A stretch of 64,000 nucleotides of DNA from DASWJZ01 sp963739005 (GTDB lineage: Bacteria > Pseudomonadota > Alphaproteobacteria > Rhizobiales > Afifellaceae). Location of the stretch: contig CAVTYQ010000002.1 of NCBI GenBank assembly GCA_963739005.1, forward strand, positions 806,001-870,000, written 5' to 3'. Within the stretch, counting starts at the first letter, position 1. The number at the start of each line of letters is the position of its first letter. The translations under genes were made by a program, and so were the position numbers. Below the pieces are notes generated by a model, which worked only from the letters and a program-made list of their open reading frames with translations, ran no database searches and was not told the DNA's origin. Shown one piece after another: positions 55,916 to 64,000 of the stretch.

Positions 55916-56923
55916 ATGCCGCGTACCCCGCTTGCCCCGATCGCTTCCGCCGAGGCGCTCGATGCCGCGCTTCGCCCCGCGCTGCGCACGCTGAACGCGG
56001 CCTCGAGCGGCCTGAAGGCGCTCGAGGCGGCCCTCCTCGGCGAAATGCGCAAGCCGTTCGAGGCGGCACTCAAGCTGATCGGCGAGGCGTCCGGCCGCGT
56101 CGTCGTCACCGGCATGGGAAAGAGCGGACACGTCGGCACGAAGATCGCGGCGACATTCGCCTCGACCGGCACGCCGGCGCTCTTCGTCCACCCCGCGGAG
56201 GCGAGCCACGGCGACCTCGGCATGATCACCAAGGACGACGTCGTGCTGGCGCTCTCCTGGTCGGGCGAGACGGCGGAACTTCGAAGCATCGTGCTTTATT
56301 CGGCGCGCTTCGGCGTGCCCTTCATCGCAATCACCGCCGGCGCGACCTCCACGCTCGCCAAGGCGGCGGACGTCGCGCTGATTCTCCCGAGGGTCGAGGA
56401 GGCGTGCCCGCACGGGCTTGCTCCGACGACGTCCACGCTGATCCAGATGGCGCTCGGCGACGCGCTGGCGATCGCACTCCTCGAGGCGCGCGGCTTCACC
56501 GCCGACGACTTCCTGAAATTCCATCCGGGTGGCTCGCTCGGCGCCAACCTGACGCGCGTGCGCGACGTGATGCATTGCGGCGAGCGCCTGCCGCTCGCGC
56601 CGCTCGGCACGTTGATGCGGGAGGCGCTGCTTCTCATCAGCCAGAAGGGCTTCGGCTGTCTCGGCATCACCGACGGCCGCGGCGAGCTCGTCGGCATCAT
56701 CACCGACGGCGACCTCCGCCGGCATCTTTCCGGCGACATCTTCCAGCAGCCGGTCGAGACGGTGATGACGCGCGACCCGAAGACGATCGAGCCCGACGCC
56801 CTTGTCGCCTCCGCGCTCGACGCGCTGAACGCCGCCTCGATTACCGCGCTCCTCGTGGTGGAGCGCCGCAAGCCCATCGGAATCGTGCACCTGCACGATA
56901 TTCTGAGAACCGGCGTCGCCTGA
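55916..56923 (+). CDS. kdsD: Arabinose-5-phosphate isomerase
   Basis: 335 residues. The SIS isomerase domain has TGMGKSGHVGTKIAATF near residue 60 and EASHGDLGM near residue 95; SWSGETAELR follows, and two CBS domains (residues about 200-255 and 270-330) end the protein. It converts ribulose-5-phosphate to arabinose-5-phosphate for KDO and LPS core synthesis. The ATG at 55916 is preferred because AAAAGGA lies nine bases before it; earlier in-frame TTG/GTG codons lack a ribosome site. kpsF and gutQ are alternative names. Confidence 0.88.
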   Translation: MPRTPLAPIASAEALDAALRPALRTLNAASSGLKALEAALLGEMRKPFEAALKLIGEASGRVVVTGMGKSGHVGTKIAATFASTGTPALFVHPAEASHGDLGMITKDDVVLALSWSGETAELRSIVLYSARFGVPFIAITAGATSTLAKAADVALILPRVEEACPHGLAPTTSTLIQMALGDALAIALLEARGFTADDFLKFHPGGSLGANLTRVRDVMHCGERLPLAPLGTLMREALLLISQKGFGCLGITDGRGELVGIITDGDLRRHLSGDIFQQPVETVMTRDPKTIEPDALVASALDALNAASITALLVVERRKPIGIVHLHDILRTGVA

Positions 56924-56965
56924 GCGGCGCGACCCGGCGACGCCTCGCGCGGCGGAGCGCGCCCG

Positions 56966-57418
56966 ATGCGAAAAAGCAAGCTTCAGCTCGGCCGGCCCGT
57001 CGCCATTCCGGAAAGCCCGGAGAAGGCGGTGCTCGATCGGGTCGCGAACCCCCATTCGGATGCGCGTTTCGTGGCGCGGTTCACGTTTCCGGAGTTCACG
57101 TCGCTTTGTCCGGTGACCGGGCAGCCCGACTTCGGCATCGTGGTGATCGACTATGTGCCGCGGAAATGGCTGATCGAATCGAAGTCGCTGAAGCTCTACC
57201 TGCAATCCTTCCGCAACCACGGCGCCTTCCACGAGGATTGTACCGTCTCGATCGGGCGACGCGTCGTCGATCTCCTCGCGCCGCATTGGCTGCGGATCGG
57301 CGGCTATTTCAATCCGCGCGGCGGCATGCCGATCGACGTCTTCTGGCAGACCGGGACTGCGCCGGAGGATGTCTGGGCGCCTGACCAGGGGATACGGCTC
57401 TATCGCGGCCGCGGCTGA
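56966..57418 (+). CDS. queF: NADPH-dependent preQ0 reductase
   Basis: 150 residues, the short single-domain QueF. EFTSLCPVTGQPDF near residue 43 carries the catalytic cysteine and the downstream aspartate; KSLKLYLQSFRNHGAFHEDC is the family helix. It reduces preQ0 to preQ1 for queuosine in tRNA, in the cytoplasm. Starts 42 bases after kdsD. No preQ1 riboswitch is visible upstream. Confidence 0.93.
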   Translation: MRKSKLQLGRPVAIPESPEKAVLDRVANPHSDARFVARFTFPEFTSLCPVTGQPDFGIVVIDYVPRKWLIESKSLKLYLQSFRNHGAFHEDCTVSIGRRVVDLLAPHWLRIGGYFNPRGGMPIDVFWQTGTAPEDVWAPDQGIRLYRGRG

Positions 57419-57437
57419 TCGAGGCTCGCGCCGCGCC

Positions 57438-57872
57438 TCAAGCGCTCGTGACGATCAGCACCGAGCCGTCGGAGCCAGAGACCTTGATCCGCGCTCCGGC
57501 CGGCGCATCCGGCCCACGCACCTGCCACACCGTGTCGTCGATCTTGACGCGCCCAACCCCCTCCACGATCGGCTCGGAAAGCACGAAGGTGCGGCCTTCA
57601 AGCCGGTTGCCGCGAAGATTGAGATGCGGGTCGGCAGTCTCGCCATTCGCGGTGCCATAGAAGCGGCGGCCGATGAGCGCCGTGATCGCGGAGAGCACGA
57701 CGAAGCCGACGACCTGCATCTGCCAGGGCCAGTCGACCAGGAGCGCGCTCACCCCGATCAGGATCGCCGCGACCCCGAACCACAGGAAGAAGAAGCCGGG
57801 GAGCAGCACCTCCGCGCCGAGAAGCACGAGGCCGAGCACCCACCACGACCAGCCGCCGAGCGTCGCGATCAT
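57438..57872 (-). CDS. NfeD-like membrane protein
   Basis: 144 residues. Two hydrophobic stretches (WWVLGLVLLGAEVLLPGFFFL and VVGFVVLSAITALIG) precede a small OB-fold domain with GRTFVLSEPIVEGVGRVKI and WQVRGPDAPAGARIKV, the NfeDb organisation. These proteins partner with SPFH proteins in membrane domains. Its start overlaps the end of the SPFH gene by four bases, so the two are translated together. Confidence 0.88.
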   Translation of the reverse strand: MIATLGGWSWWVLGLVLLGAEVLLPGFFFLWFGVAAILIGVSALLVDWPWQMQVVGFVVLSAITALIGRRFYGTANGETADPHLNLRGNRLEGRTFVLSEPIVEGVGRVKIDDTVWQVRGPDAPAGARIKVSGSDGSVLIVTSA

Positions 57873-58882
57873 GTGAAATCCTCGGGCGGGCGCACTGTCA
57901 CCACGGTCGTCGGCTGCGGCGAACCGGCTGGCGGCACGGAGCCGGCGCGCCGCTGCGACGCCGGCGCCTCGCCGGTAAAGGTCTGCCGCGCGATTTCCGC
58001 GATGCCGCCGAGCGCGCCGATGATTCCGGACGTCTCGACCGGCATCAGGAAGGTCTTCTGGTTCGGCGAATGCGCAAAGGCGGCAAGCGCCTCGACGTAT
58101 TTCTGCGCCACGAAGTAGTTGATCGCCTGCACGTCGCCGGCGGCGATCGCCTCGCTGACGAGCTCCGTTGCCTTGGCTTCGGCTCCGGCCAGCCGTTCGC
58201 GCGCCTCGGCATCGCGAAACGCCGCTTCCTTGCGGCCCTCCGCTTCCAGGATGCGCGCCTGCTTCTGGCCCTCCGCCTTCAGTATCTCGGACTGCCGCTT
58301 GCCTTCCGCCTCCAGGATGGTTGCGCGCTTCTCGCGTTCCGCCATCATCTGGCGCGCCATGGAATCGACCAAGTTGCGCGGCGGGTCGATATCCTTGATC
58401 TCAATGCGCGTGATCTTGATGCCCCACGGACCCGCCGCCGCGTCGACAACGCGCAAGAGCCGCTCGTTGATCTCGTCGCGGTTAGACAGCAGCTCATCGA
58501 GCTGCATCGAGCCCATGACCGAACGGATGTTCGTCATGGTGAGATTCAGGACGGCGTTCTGCAGGTTGTTGACCTCGTAGGCCGCCCGCGCCGCGTCCAT
58601 GACCTGATAGAAGTTGATACCGTTCGCGGTCACCGTGGCGTTGTCCTTGGTGATCACCTCCTGGCTCGGCACCTCGAGCACCGTCTCCATCATGTTCATC
58701 TTGGCGCCGATGCGGTCGACGAACGGGGTGATGATGTTGAGCCCGGGCTTCAGCGTCTTGGTATAGCGGCCGAAGCGCTCGACCGTGTAATTGTGCCCCT
58801 GCGGTACCGTCTTCACCGCGGAGATGATGACGATCACGGCGAAGACGACGAGGACGATGACGACGATGTCGAAGCCGTTCAT
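57869..58882 (-). CDS. qmcA: SPFH/stomatin-like membrane protein (QmcA type)
   Basis: 337 residues. One N-terminal membrane helix (VVIVLVVFAVIVIISAV) is followed by the SPFH/band 7 domain (VPQGHNYTVERFGRYTKTL; KITRIEIKDIDPPRNLV), then a long Ala/Glu coiled coil (AEREKRATILEAEGKRQSEI, in part) and a C-terminal Pro-rich tail. Such proteins form oligomeric membrane rings that scaffold FtsH-type proteases. The ATG at 58882 has GGGAGATTCGC upstream. It is coupled to the NfeD-like gene. Confidence 0.9.
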   Translation of the reverse strand: MNGFDIVVIVLVVFAVIVIISAVKTVPQGHNYTVERFGRYTKTLKPGLNIITPFVDRIGAKMNMMETVLEVPSQEVITKDNATVTANGINFYQVMDAARAAYEVNNLQNAVLNLTMTNIRSVMGSMQLDELLSNRDEINERLLRVVDAAAGPWGIKITRIEIKDIDPPRNLVDSMARQMMAEREKRATILEAEGKRQSEILKAEGQKQARILEAEGRKEAAFRDAEARERLAGAEAKATELVSEAIAAGDVQAINYFVAQKYVEALAAFAHSPNQKTFLMPVETSGIIGALGGIAEIARQTFTGEAPASQRRAGSVPPAGSPQPTTVVTVRPPEDFT

Positions 58883-59121
58883 GCGAATCTCCCATGCCCC
58901 AGGTGAGATATGGCGAGACTCGCGGGAAAGCGCAATTTCCGCCGGTGAAAGACTGGGCGCCGCAGGCACGGCAGCCGCCGCCCTATTGACGAGGCACCCG
59001 CCAGAAGATTGTTCCGTGGGCAGCGCGCCCCGTATGAGCCGCCACCGGACCTGTGCTAAGAGGAGCCGATCAAGCCGCATGCGCGGCGGAGCTGGCACAC
59101 CCTAGGAAGGAAGCGCACGAC

Positions 59122-59760
59122 ATGGCTGGCAAGAAAATCCTGATGCTGACAGGCGATTTCAGCGAGGAATACGAGATCTTCGTCTTCGAACAGGCGATGC
59201 AGGCCGTCGGCCACCAGGTCGACGTGGTCTGTCCGGACAAGGACGCCGGAGACATCCTGAAGACGTCGCTGCACGACTTCGAAGGCGACAAGACCTATAC
59301 CGAGAAGCCCGGCCACAACTTCCCGCTCAAGAAGAGCTTCTCCAAGGTGAAGCCGGCCGACTACGACGCCGTCTATGTCGCCGGTGGACGCGGCCCGGAA
59401 TACATCCGCATCGACAAGCGCGTGCAGGAGATCATCCGCCACTTCCACAAGGCCGATAAGCCGATCTTCACCATCTGCCACGGCGTGCAGGTCCTGATGG
59501 CGGTGCCGGAGACGATCCGCGGCAAGGAGGTCGCGGCGCTCGAATATTGCGAACCGGAAGTCACCGCCGTCGGCGGCAAATATATCGACGTGCCCCCGAC
59601 CGGCGCGCACATGGACGGCAAGCTCGTCTCCGCCAAGGGCTGGCCGGGACTGGCCGCCTTCATGAAGAATTGCCTGAAGGTGCTCGGAACCGAGATCCGT
59701 CACGCCGAACCGGCGCCGGCGAAATCGGAGACCAAGCGCAAGCTGGCGAGAGCCGCCTAG
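59122..59760 (+). CDS. DJ-1/PfpI family protein
   Basis: 212 residues. The nucleophile cysteine lies in FTICHGVQVL near residue 120, with a typical acid earlier (GDFSEEYEIFVFEQAM) and AALEYCEPEVTAVGGKYID. Members act as glyoxalase, chaperone or protease-like proteins. GGAAGG precedes the ATG. A strong terminator follows, so it is a single-gene transcript. The C-terminal tail (AEPAPAKSETKRKL) is basic and probably disordered. Confidence 0.85.
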   Translation: MAGKKILMLTGDFSEEYEIFVFEQAMQAVGHQVDVVCPDKDAGDILKTSLHDFEGDKTYTEKPGHNFPLKKSFSKVKPADYDAVYVAGGRGPEYIRIDKRVQEIIRHFHKADKPIFTICHGVQVLMAVPETIRGKEVAALEYCEPEVTAVGGKYIDVPPTGAHMDGKLVSAKGWPGLAAFMKNCLKVLGTEIRHAEPAPAKSETKRKLARAA

Positions 59761-59786
59761 GTCCGAACAGGCTCCCACCAAAAATC

Positions 59787-59822
59787 CGGGCGCCGGGCCA
59801 TTGGCTCGGCGCCCGTTTTCTT
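59787..59822 (+). terminator. Rho-independent terminator of the DJ-1/PfpI gene
   Basis: CGGGCGCCG-GGCCATTGGCT-CGGCGCCCG, a 9-bp GC stem with an 11-base loop, followed by TTTTCTTG, 27 bases after the stop codon. On the plus strand this is a complete terminator; the minus strand lacks a matching T-run. Confidence 0.85.
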
Positions 59823-59844
59823 GTTAGGCGCGCCGCGCCCGTCG

Positions 59845-61620
59845 TCACATCGACAGGTGGATGTCGGCGAGGTCCTGGCCGATCGAATAGAAAATGCTCC
59901 CCAGCTCGGAGTTGCTCGGCGCGTGGTAGTAGAGCCGCTCGCCGTTCTCGATGCTCGCGCAGTCGTGCATGAGTGACTCCGCCGCGCTCGGGATGTCGCC
60001 GAACGTGATCGTGTAGAGCCGAATCTTGGCAGCCTTCACCTTCTCGCAGAGGCTGGCGGTCTTCGCGTTGAGGTTCGCCTCCGCGGTCGAGGCGTCGTTG
60101 GAGCCGAGGCGATAATCGCCGTCCACGTTGAGCCCGATATAGTTGTAGGCGCTGAAGATCGATTTGTTGTGATTGCTCACGCCCGTGACGGAGTTCTCGC
60201 CGTCGGTCAGAAGCACGAGCGCCTTCACCGTCTTCGCGTAGTACTCGTCGCTCGGGCCGACGCCCTCAGTGAAGGGCGCGCCCGGTGTAAGCACGCGCCA
60301 CCCCCAGGCGAGGCCGGTCGGGATGTAGGTGCCCATGGCCGGATAGGCGATCATGTCGCTTATCGCAGTCTCGACCGAATCCCGATCTTTCGTGAGCGGC
60401 AGAAGCGGGCGCGGACAGCCGTAGTTCGGACCGCTCGTGTAAGGGAACGACGTATCCTTCTTGCCAGACTGCCAGCTGACGGTCGAGGAGACGTATTTCG
60501 CCGTCTTCTTCTGCGCGGCGCTGCCGTTCGAGCTGGTATCGTCGTTGAGGTAGTTATTCGAGTAGTAGTCACCGTTGTTGTTGTCGCTGTCCGGCTCGTC
60601 GGGCCAGAAGAACGGCACGAAAAGCGTGTCGGGATTCGCTGAATCCGGCGCCTCGTCGGTCTGGTCGTAGGGCTCGGCGCGCATCTCCACGCAGCCCGCC
60701 CAGCTGACATTCGAATCGTTCGCATGCAGTTGATCGAACAGCCATTTGTGGCCGACGCGCTCGGTCGTCTCCGTGCAGGTCGTCGTAGTGGTGCCGCCGC
60801 CCCCATGACGGCGACCGCCGCCGCTCGTCGTGGTCGTGCACGGGTCGTTGCTGGTGTCGACATCATAGTTGTCGAAATTCCGCCCATTGTATTTGGCCTG
60901 CGCGACGTCGTTCCAGTCGAGCCAGCTGTAGTCGAGGCTGGCGTTCTTGATGTTCACCGCGCCCTCGAAGGGCACGACGCCGACCTTGACGAAGTCGTCG
61001 GCCAGCGCCTCGTCGGTCATCAGGACATCGATCAGCTTCTGCGCCGCGCTCTTCAGTCCGGCGATACGGCTGCTTGGACCCGGGCTGCTCCAGTTGTTCG
61101 TGCACGAGCTCGACACCGTCGCACCGCAGTTCATCGAGCCGGTGTTGTCGAGAACGAGCGCCAGCTCGACCCGGTTGGACGAATGCACCACCTCCGCGGC
61201 GAGATCCATGTTCATCTGCGAAAACGAGCCGCCGACGAGGCCGGCGACGGAAAGGAAGACGGTGTTCATCGTTGCATCGGTCGCGACGTGAAAACCGTTG
61301 TCGGTCTTGGTGACCTTGATATCGTCGATCTTGAACGCGCTGTCTTCGACATTGAAGCCGTCGACATAGTTCTTCACGAACACGGTCGCGTCATCTTCGG
61401 AAAGATCTTCGCCGCGCCGCGCCAGAGCGAGCGCCGCAGAGTCCACCGCGTTTGAGAGTTCCGTCTTATAGCGGGTGAAGCGCGCTATGTCCGCTGCGCC
61501 TCCCATCACCAGAATGAGCGGGACGGCTGCCGCTGCGAAAAGTATTGCTATGTTGCCGCGTTCATCGCGGCCGAATCGACGCCATGCGCCCAGTTTTGTC
61601 TCCGGCATCGCCCGCTTCAC
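59845..61620 (-). CDS. TadG-like protein with VWA domain
   Basis: 591 residues. The N-terminus RDERGNIAILFAAAAVPLILVMGGAADIA (in part) is a TadE/TadG-type membrane helix; DNTGSMNC near residue 165 and ALVLLTDGENS near residue 455 give the D-x-S-x-S-like MIDAS loop and metal site of a von Willebrand factor A domain. A Thr/Gly-rich insert (CTTTTSGGGRRHGGGG, in part) sits between. In tad loci such proteins assemble Flp pili, but no other tad gene is here. Start may be the GTG at 61620 or the ATG four codons later. Confidence 0.8.
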   Translation of the reverse strand: MKRAMPETKLGAWRRFGRDERGNIAILFAAAAVPLILVMGGAADIARFTRYKTELSNAVDSAALALARRGEDLSEDDATVFVKNYVDGFNVEDSAFKIDDIKVTKTDNGFHVATDATMNTVFLSVAGLVGGSFSQMNMDLAAEVVHSSNRVELALVLDNTGSMNCGATVSSSCTNNWSSPGPSSRIAGLKSAAQKLIDVLMTDEALADDFVKVGVVPFEGAVNIKNASLDYSWLDWNDVAQAKYNGRNFDNYDVDTSNDPCTTTTSGGGRRHGGGGTTTTTCTETTERVGHKWLFDQLHANDSNVSWAGCVEMRAEPYDQTDEAPDSANPDTLFVPFFWPDEPDSDNNNGDYYSNNYLNDDTSSNGSAAQKKTAKYVSSTVSWQSGKKDTSFPYTSGPNYGCPRPLLPLTKDRDSVETAISDMIAYPAMGTYIPTGLAWGWRVLTPGAPFTEGVGPSDEYYAKTVKALVLLTDGENSVTGVSNHNKSIFSAYNYIGLNVDGDYRLGSNDASTAEANLNAKTASLCEKVKAAKIRLYTITFGDIPSAAESLMHDCASIENGERLYYHAPSNSELGSIFYSIGQDLADIHLSM

Positions 61621-61830
61621 TTCTCCATGCGAAAATACGCACCCCGGAGATAGGTGGTGGGTGCCGATATTTCGTTGACAAGTTTAGGCAAATTGCCAGC
61701 AGGCTAAATTTTCTCCTAACGCCGGGCACACGGAAGGTCGTGGTCGGCGCTCAATTCGTTCTATCTGGTGCGGACACTTCGCGGGGGTCGACCCCGGGGA
61801 AAATGACCAAAAGCCTAATGAGGACTTAAG

Positions 61831-62682
61831 ATGCCACAGCATCCCGCAATCGCAAGCGGCCGCGCCGCTGTCGTCACCGGCGCGGCGTCGGGCATCGGCT
61901 TCGCCGCCGCGGCGAAGCTCGCCGGCCTCGGCATGAATATCTGCATGGCCGACGCGAACGCCGCGGCGCTGGAGGCCGCCGTCGCAAATGTCTCCGAGCG
62001 CGTCGGCAGCAAGGACGGCGTCATCGGCGTTCCGACCGACGTGTCGAAGCGCGAGGAGATCGAGAGGCTGAAAGCGCGTGCCTACGAAGCGTTCGGCGAG
62101 GTCGCTCTCCTCATGAACAATGCCGGCCTCGGCGGCAAAGACACGAAGCTTTTCAGCGACCCCGATCGCTGGAGAGCGGTTCTCGACACCAATCTCTGGG
62201 GCGTCATTCACGGCGTGCAGGTGTTCGCCCCGGCGATGATGGCGCAGACGATTCCATCGGCGATCGTCAACACCGGCTCAAAGCAGGGGATCACCTGCCC
62301 GCCGGGCGAGGCCGCCTACAATGTCTCCAAGGCCGGCGTGAAAGTTGTGACGGAAGCGCTGGCGCACGAGCTTCGCAATACCGAAGGCTGCCGCGTCAGC
62401 GCGCACCTCCTCATTCCGGGCTACACCTTCACCGGCATAACGTCGCGCGGCCGCACCGAGAAGCCGAGGGGCGCCTGGACCGCCGGGCAGGTGGTGGATC
62501 TCATGCTGGAGCGCCTCGCCGCCGGCGACTTCTACATCCTTTGCCCCGACAACGACGTGAGCCGCGCGATGGACGAAAAGCGCATGCGCTGGGCAATGGA
62601 CGACGTGGTGCTGAACCGCCCCGCCCTTTCGCGCTGGCATCCGGACTTCAAGGATACCTTCGAGAAGTACATGGCTGAGTAG
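61831..62682 (+). CDS. SDR-family oxidoreductase
   Basis: 283 residues. Cofactor motif TGAASGIGFA near residue 16, NNAGLGG near residue 94, and the catalytic triad in TGSKQGITCP (Ser), YNVSKAG (Tyr and Lys near residues 165 and 169). The C-terminus is longer than in FabG-type enzymes, ending WHPDFKDTFEKYMAE. Substrate unknown. AGGACTTAAG precedes the ATG; the gene stands alone between tadG-like and min genes. Confidence 0.88.
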   Translation: MPQHPAIASGRAAVVTGAASGIGFAAAAKLAGLGMNICMADANAAALEAAVANVSERVGSKDGVIGVPTDVSKREEIERLKARAYEAFGEVALLMNNAGLGGKDTKLFSDPDRWRAVLDTNLWGVIHGVQVFAPAMMAQTIPSAIVNTGSKQGITCPPGEAAYNVSKAGVKVVTEALAHELRNTEGCRVSAHLLIPGYTFTGITSRGRTEKPRGAWTAGQVVDLMLERLAAGDFYILCPDNDVSRAMDEKRMRWAMDDVVLNRPALSRWHPDFKDTFEKYMAE

Positions 62683-62727
62683 CTCCGGCCAAGTCGGCGG
62701 GAGCGGACGCGGCGCGCGTGATCGGCT

Positions 62728-63030
62728 CTAGGTGGCCGCGGCGGCTGCGGCGGCGATTTTCGGCTGCGCCGACTTCATCGCCTTGATCGGCGTCGGGATT
62801 TCGATTTCGACCTCGAGCGTCGAGACCGATTCGCCGCGGTCCATCCTGACCTGCACCTTCTCCTGGTCGACCTGCACGTGCTTCTTGATCACGGCCAGGA
62901 TCTCTTCGCGCAGCGCCGCAACGAGGTCGGAGCCGCCGGCGATGGTGCGTTCGTGCGCGAGCAGGATCTGCAGCCGATCGCGTGCGATCGGCGCCGACCC
63001 CCCTTTCCTGAAGAGGCTGAAGATGCTCAT
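62728..63030 (-). CDS. minE: Cell division topological specificity factor MinE
   Basis: 100 residues. MSIFSLFRKGGSAPIARDRLQ is the membrane-binding and MinD-activating N-terminus, then LAHER and a Val/Ile-rich strand region ending in EVEIEIPTP. MinE drives MinD oscillation that places the division site. Start overlaps the minD stop by four bases. The Ala-rich C-terminus (PKIAAAAAAAT) is unusual but short. Confidence 0.93.
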   Translation of the reverse strand: MSIFSLFRKGGSAPIARDRLQILLAHERTIAGGSDLVAALREEILAVIKKHVQVDQEKVQVRMDRGESVSTLEVEIEIPTPIKAMKSAQPKIAAAAAAAT

Positions 63031-63842
63031 GCAGCCCTCCGCATGAAGAGTCTGCCGAAGAGGCTCCGCTTGTCCGTCGGCACCGTCAGCACGATGGTCT
63101 CGCCGGAAAGCCGCCGCGCCGCATCGGCGTAGGCGCGCCCGGCAGCCGAAAGCGGATTGGCGATCGTTATCGGCGAACCGACGTTGGAGGCGCGCAGCAC
63201 CTCTTCGCTCTCCGGGATGATGCCGAGGAGCGGGATGGAGAGGATTTCGAGCACGTCCTCCGTCTTCAGCATCTCGCCGCGTTCGGCGCGGCCCGGATCG
63301 TAGCGGGTCAAGAGCAGGTGCTTTTCCATGCGCTCGCCCTTCTCCGCTTTCAGCGTCTTCGAATCGAGCAGCCCGATGATGCGGTCGGAGTCGCGCACCG
63401 AGGAGACTTCCGGGTTGGTGACGACGACGGCGACGTCGGCGTGGCGCATGGCAAGCGTCGCGCCGCGCTCAATTCCCGCCGGGCTGTCGCAGATCACCCA
63501 GTCGAACTTTTCGCGCAGTTCTCCCATCACCCGTTCGACGCCCGCTTCGGTCAGCGCGTCCTTGTCGCGCGTCTGCGAGGCGGGAAGCAGCGACAGCGTG
63601 TCGACGCGCTTGTCGCGGATTAGCGCCTGATTCAGCTTGGCATCGCCTTGCACGACATTGATCAGGTCGTAGACGACGCGTCGCTCCGCGCCCATCACGA
63701 GGTCGAGGTTCCTGAGGCCCACGTCGAAGTCGACGACGACCACGTTCTTCCCGGATTGCGCGAGGGCCGCGCCGAGCGCCGCCGTCGACGTCGTCTTGCC
63801 GACGCCGCCTTTGCCAGATGTCACGACCAGTACTTTGGCCAT
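63027..63842 (-). CDS. minD: Septum-site-determining ATPase MinD
   Basis: 271 residues counted from the ATG at 63842, which has AAGGAGG nine bases upstream; an ATG at 63851 directly abuts that ribosome site and is unlikely. The deviant Walker A is KGGVGKTTS near residue 11, and FDVGLRNLDLVMGAE, DSPAGIERGA and a C-terminal membrane helix (RRLSGETIVL..FGRLFMRRAA) are all present. ATP-bound MinD recruits MinC to the membrane. It lies between minC and minE in one leftward operon. Confidence 0.95.
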   Translation of the reverse strand: MAKVLVVTSGKGGVGKTTSTAALGAALAQSGKNVVVVDFDVGLRNLDLVMGAERRVVYDLINVVQGDAKLNQALIRDKRVDTLSLLPASQTRDKDALTEAGVERVMGELREKFDWVICDSPAGIERGATLAMRHADVAVVVTNPEVSSVRDSDRIIGLLDSKTLKAEKGERMEKHLLLTRYDPGRAERGEMLKTEDVLEILSIPLLGIIPESEEVLRASNVGSPITIANPLSAAGRAYADAARRLSGETIVLTVPTDKRSLFGRLFMRRAA

Positions 63843-63866
63843 CGTCGCCATCCTCCTTGGGAAATC

Positions 63867-64000
63867 TCAGCTCAGCGCCGCCATGGACATCGTCTCGCCG
63901 TCCAGCCACGCCTGCACGGGCCGGCCGCGATATTGCGGATCCATCTCGTCGGCCGTGCGGTAGAGGCCGTCGATCGCGAGCAGCTCCGCCTCGAGCTTGT
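63867..64000 (-). CDS. minC: Septum inhibitor MinC, C-terminal end (partial)
   Basis: The visible 44 residues run off the right edge: LEAELLAIDGLYRTADEMDPQ, then VQAWLDGETMSMAALS and a TGA. This matches the C-terminal tail of alphaproteobacterial MinC, after its beta-helix domain. Its stop is 24 bases before the minD ATG, as in the normal minCDE order. MinC blocks FtsZ ring formation near the poles. Confidence 0.75.
   Translation of the reverse strand, partial: KLEAELLAIDGLYRTADEMDPQYRGRPVQAWLDGETMSMAALS

Noticed and set aside
56924..56965. preQ1 riboswitch before queF
   Set aside because: The 42-base gap is too short and GC-rich to form the aptamer.
55889..57286. 465-residue open frame antisense to kdsD and queF
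   Set aside because: Both sense genes have complete catalytic motifs; the antisense frame is compositional.

Overview
The window reads as a high-GC alphaproteobacterial chromosome segment, most likely Hyphomicrobiales (Rhizobiales). Support comes from a CpdR cell-cycle regulator, a ROSE-type thermometer before a small heat-shock gene, a DUF1127 mini-protein, a minCDE operon, a TadG-like VWA protein, DoeA/DoeB/Ehu ectoine genes and a bufferin cluster. There is no insertion sequence, integrase, phage gene or CRISPR array. Most of the segment is ordinary chromosome with several catabolic and stress modules. The closest genus cannot be told from the sequence alone.

Layout. 1-4 kb: end of a Na/Pi cotransporter, an EamA exporter, an AraC regulator, a DUF1479 dioxygenase-like protein and a GYD protein. 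4-9 kb (-): a three-gene 2-oxoacid oxidoreductase operon (FAD/FeS GltD-like subunit, fused gamma-alpha subunit, TPP beta subunit). 9-14 kb: an exported orphan, a D-amino-acid operon (DSD1-type PLP enzyme, DadA-like dehydrogenase, RidA) and a divergent SDR. 14-20 kb (-): a sugar ABC importer with a DUF4038 (apiosidase-like) glycosidase. 20-22 kb: a MocR regulator convergent with a frameshifted phzF. 22-30 kb: an ectoine uptake and degradation locus (ehuBCDA-gntR-doeB leftward, doeA plus a threonine aldolase rightward) with ehuB frameshifted. 30-39 kb: tRNA-Val, cpdR, N-formylglutamate amidohydrolase, a candidate sRNA, a lysophospholipase-like hydrolase, two small exported proteins, the thermometer-controlled hsp20, a second threonine aldolase and a bufferin cluster (two BufA-like precursors, BufB, BufC, DoxX). 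39-47 kb: cold-shock gene, then gltB and gltD split by a vapBC toxin-antitoxin pair. 47-59 kb: MetE-like enzyme, degenerate SGNH protein, lytic transglycosylase, and envelope genes (galE, galU, outer-membrane barrel, frameshifted acyltransferase, kdsD/kpsF), then queF, nfeD/qmcA. 59-64 kb: PfpI/DJ-1 protein, TadG-like protein, an SDR, and minE-minD-minC(partial).

How it fits together. The ectoine genes import ectoine and hydrolyse it towards diaminobutyrate; a repeated 13-bp box sits between the two divergent arms. The D-amino-acid operon would open, oxidise and detoxify the imine products of D-amino acids. The bufferin cluster is a copper-stress RiPP system with two different four-cysteine precursors side by side. 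GltBD is the nitrogen-assimilation hub. Envelope genes cluster at 51-57 kb.

Notable signals: the tandem bufferin precursors; an RpoH-like promoter followed by a ROSE-like thermometer; an intergenic sRNA candidate with a UUUCCUCCC anti-Shine-Dalgarno tract and a perfect terminator; vapBC with a promoter overlapping a perfect palindrome between gltB and gltD; paired operator candidates at the MocR and ectoine loci; and three single-base lesions (phzF, ehuB, an acyltransferase) in otherwise intact genes, which may be real or may be assembly errors.
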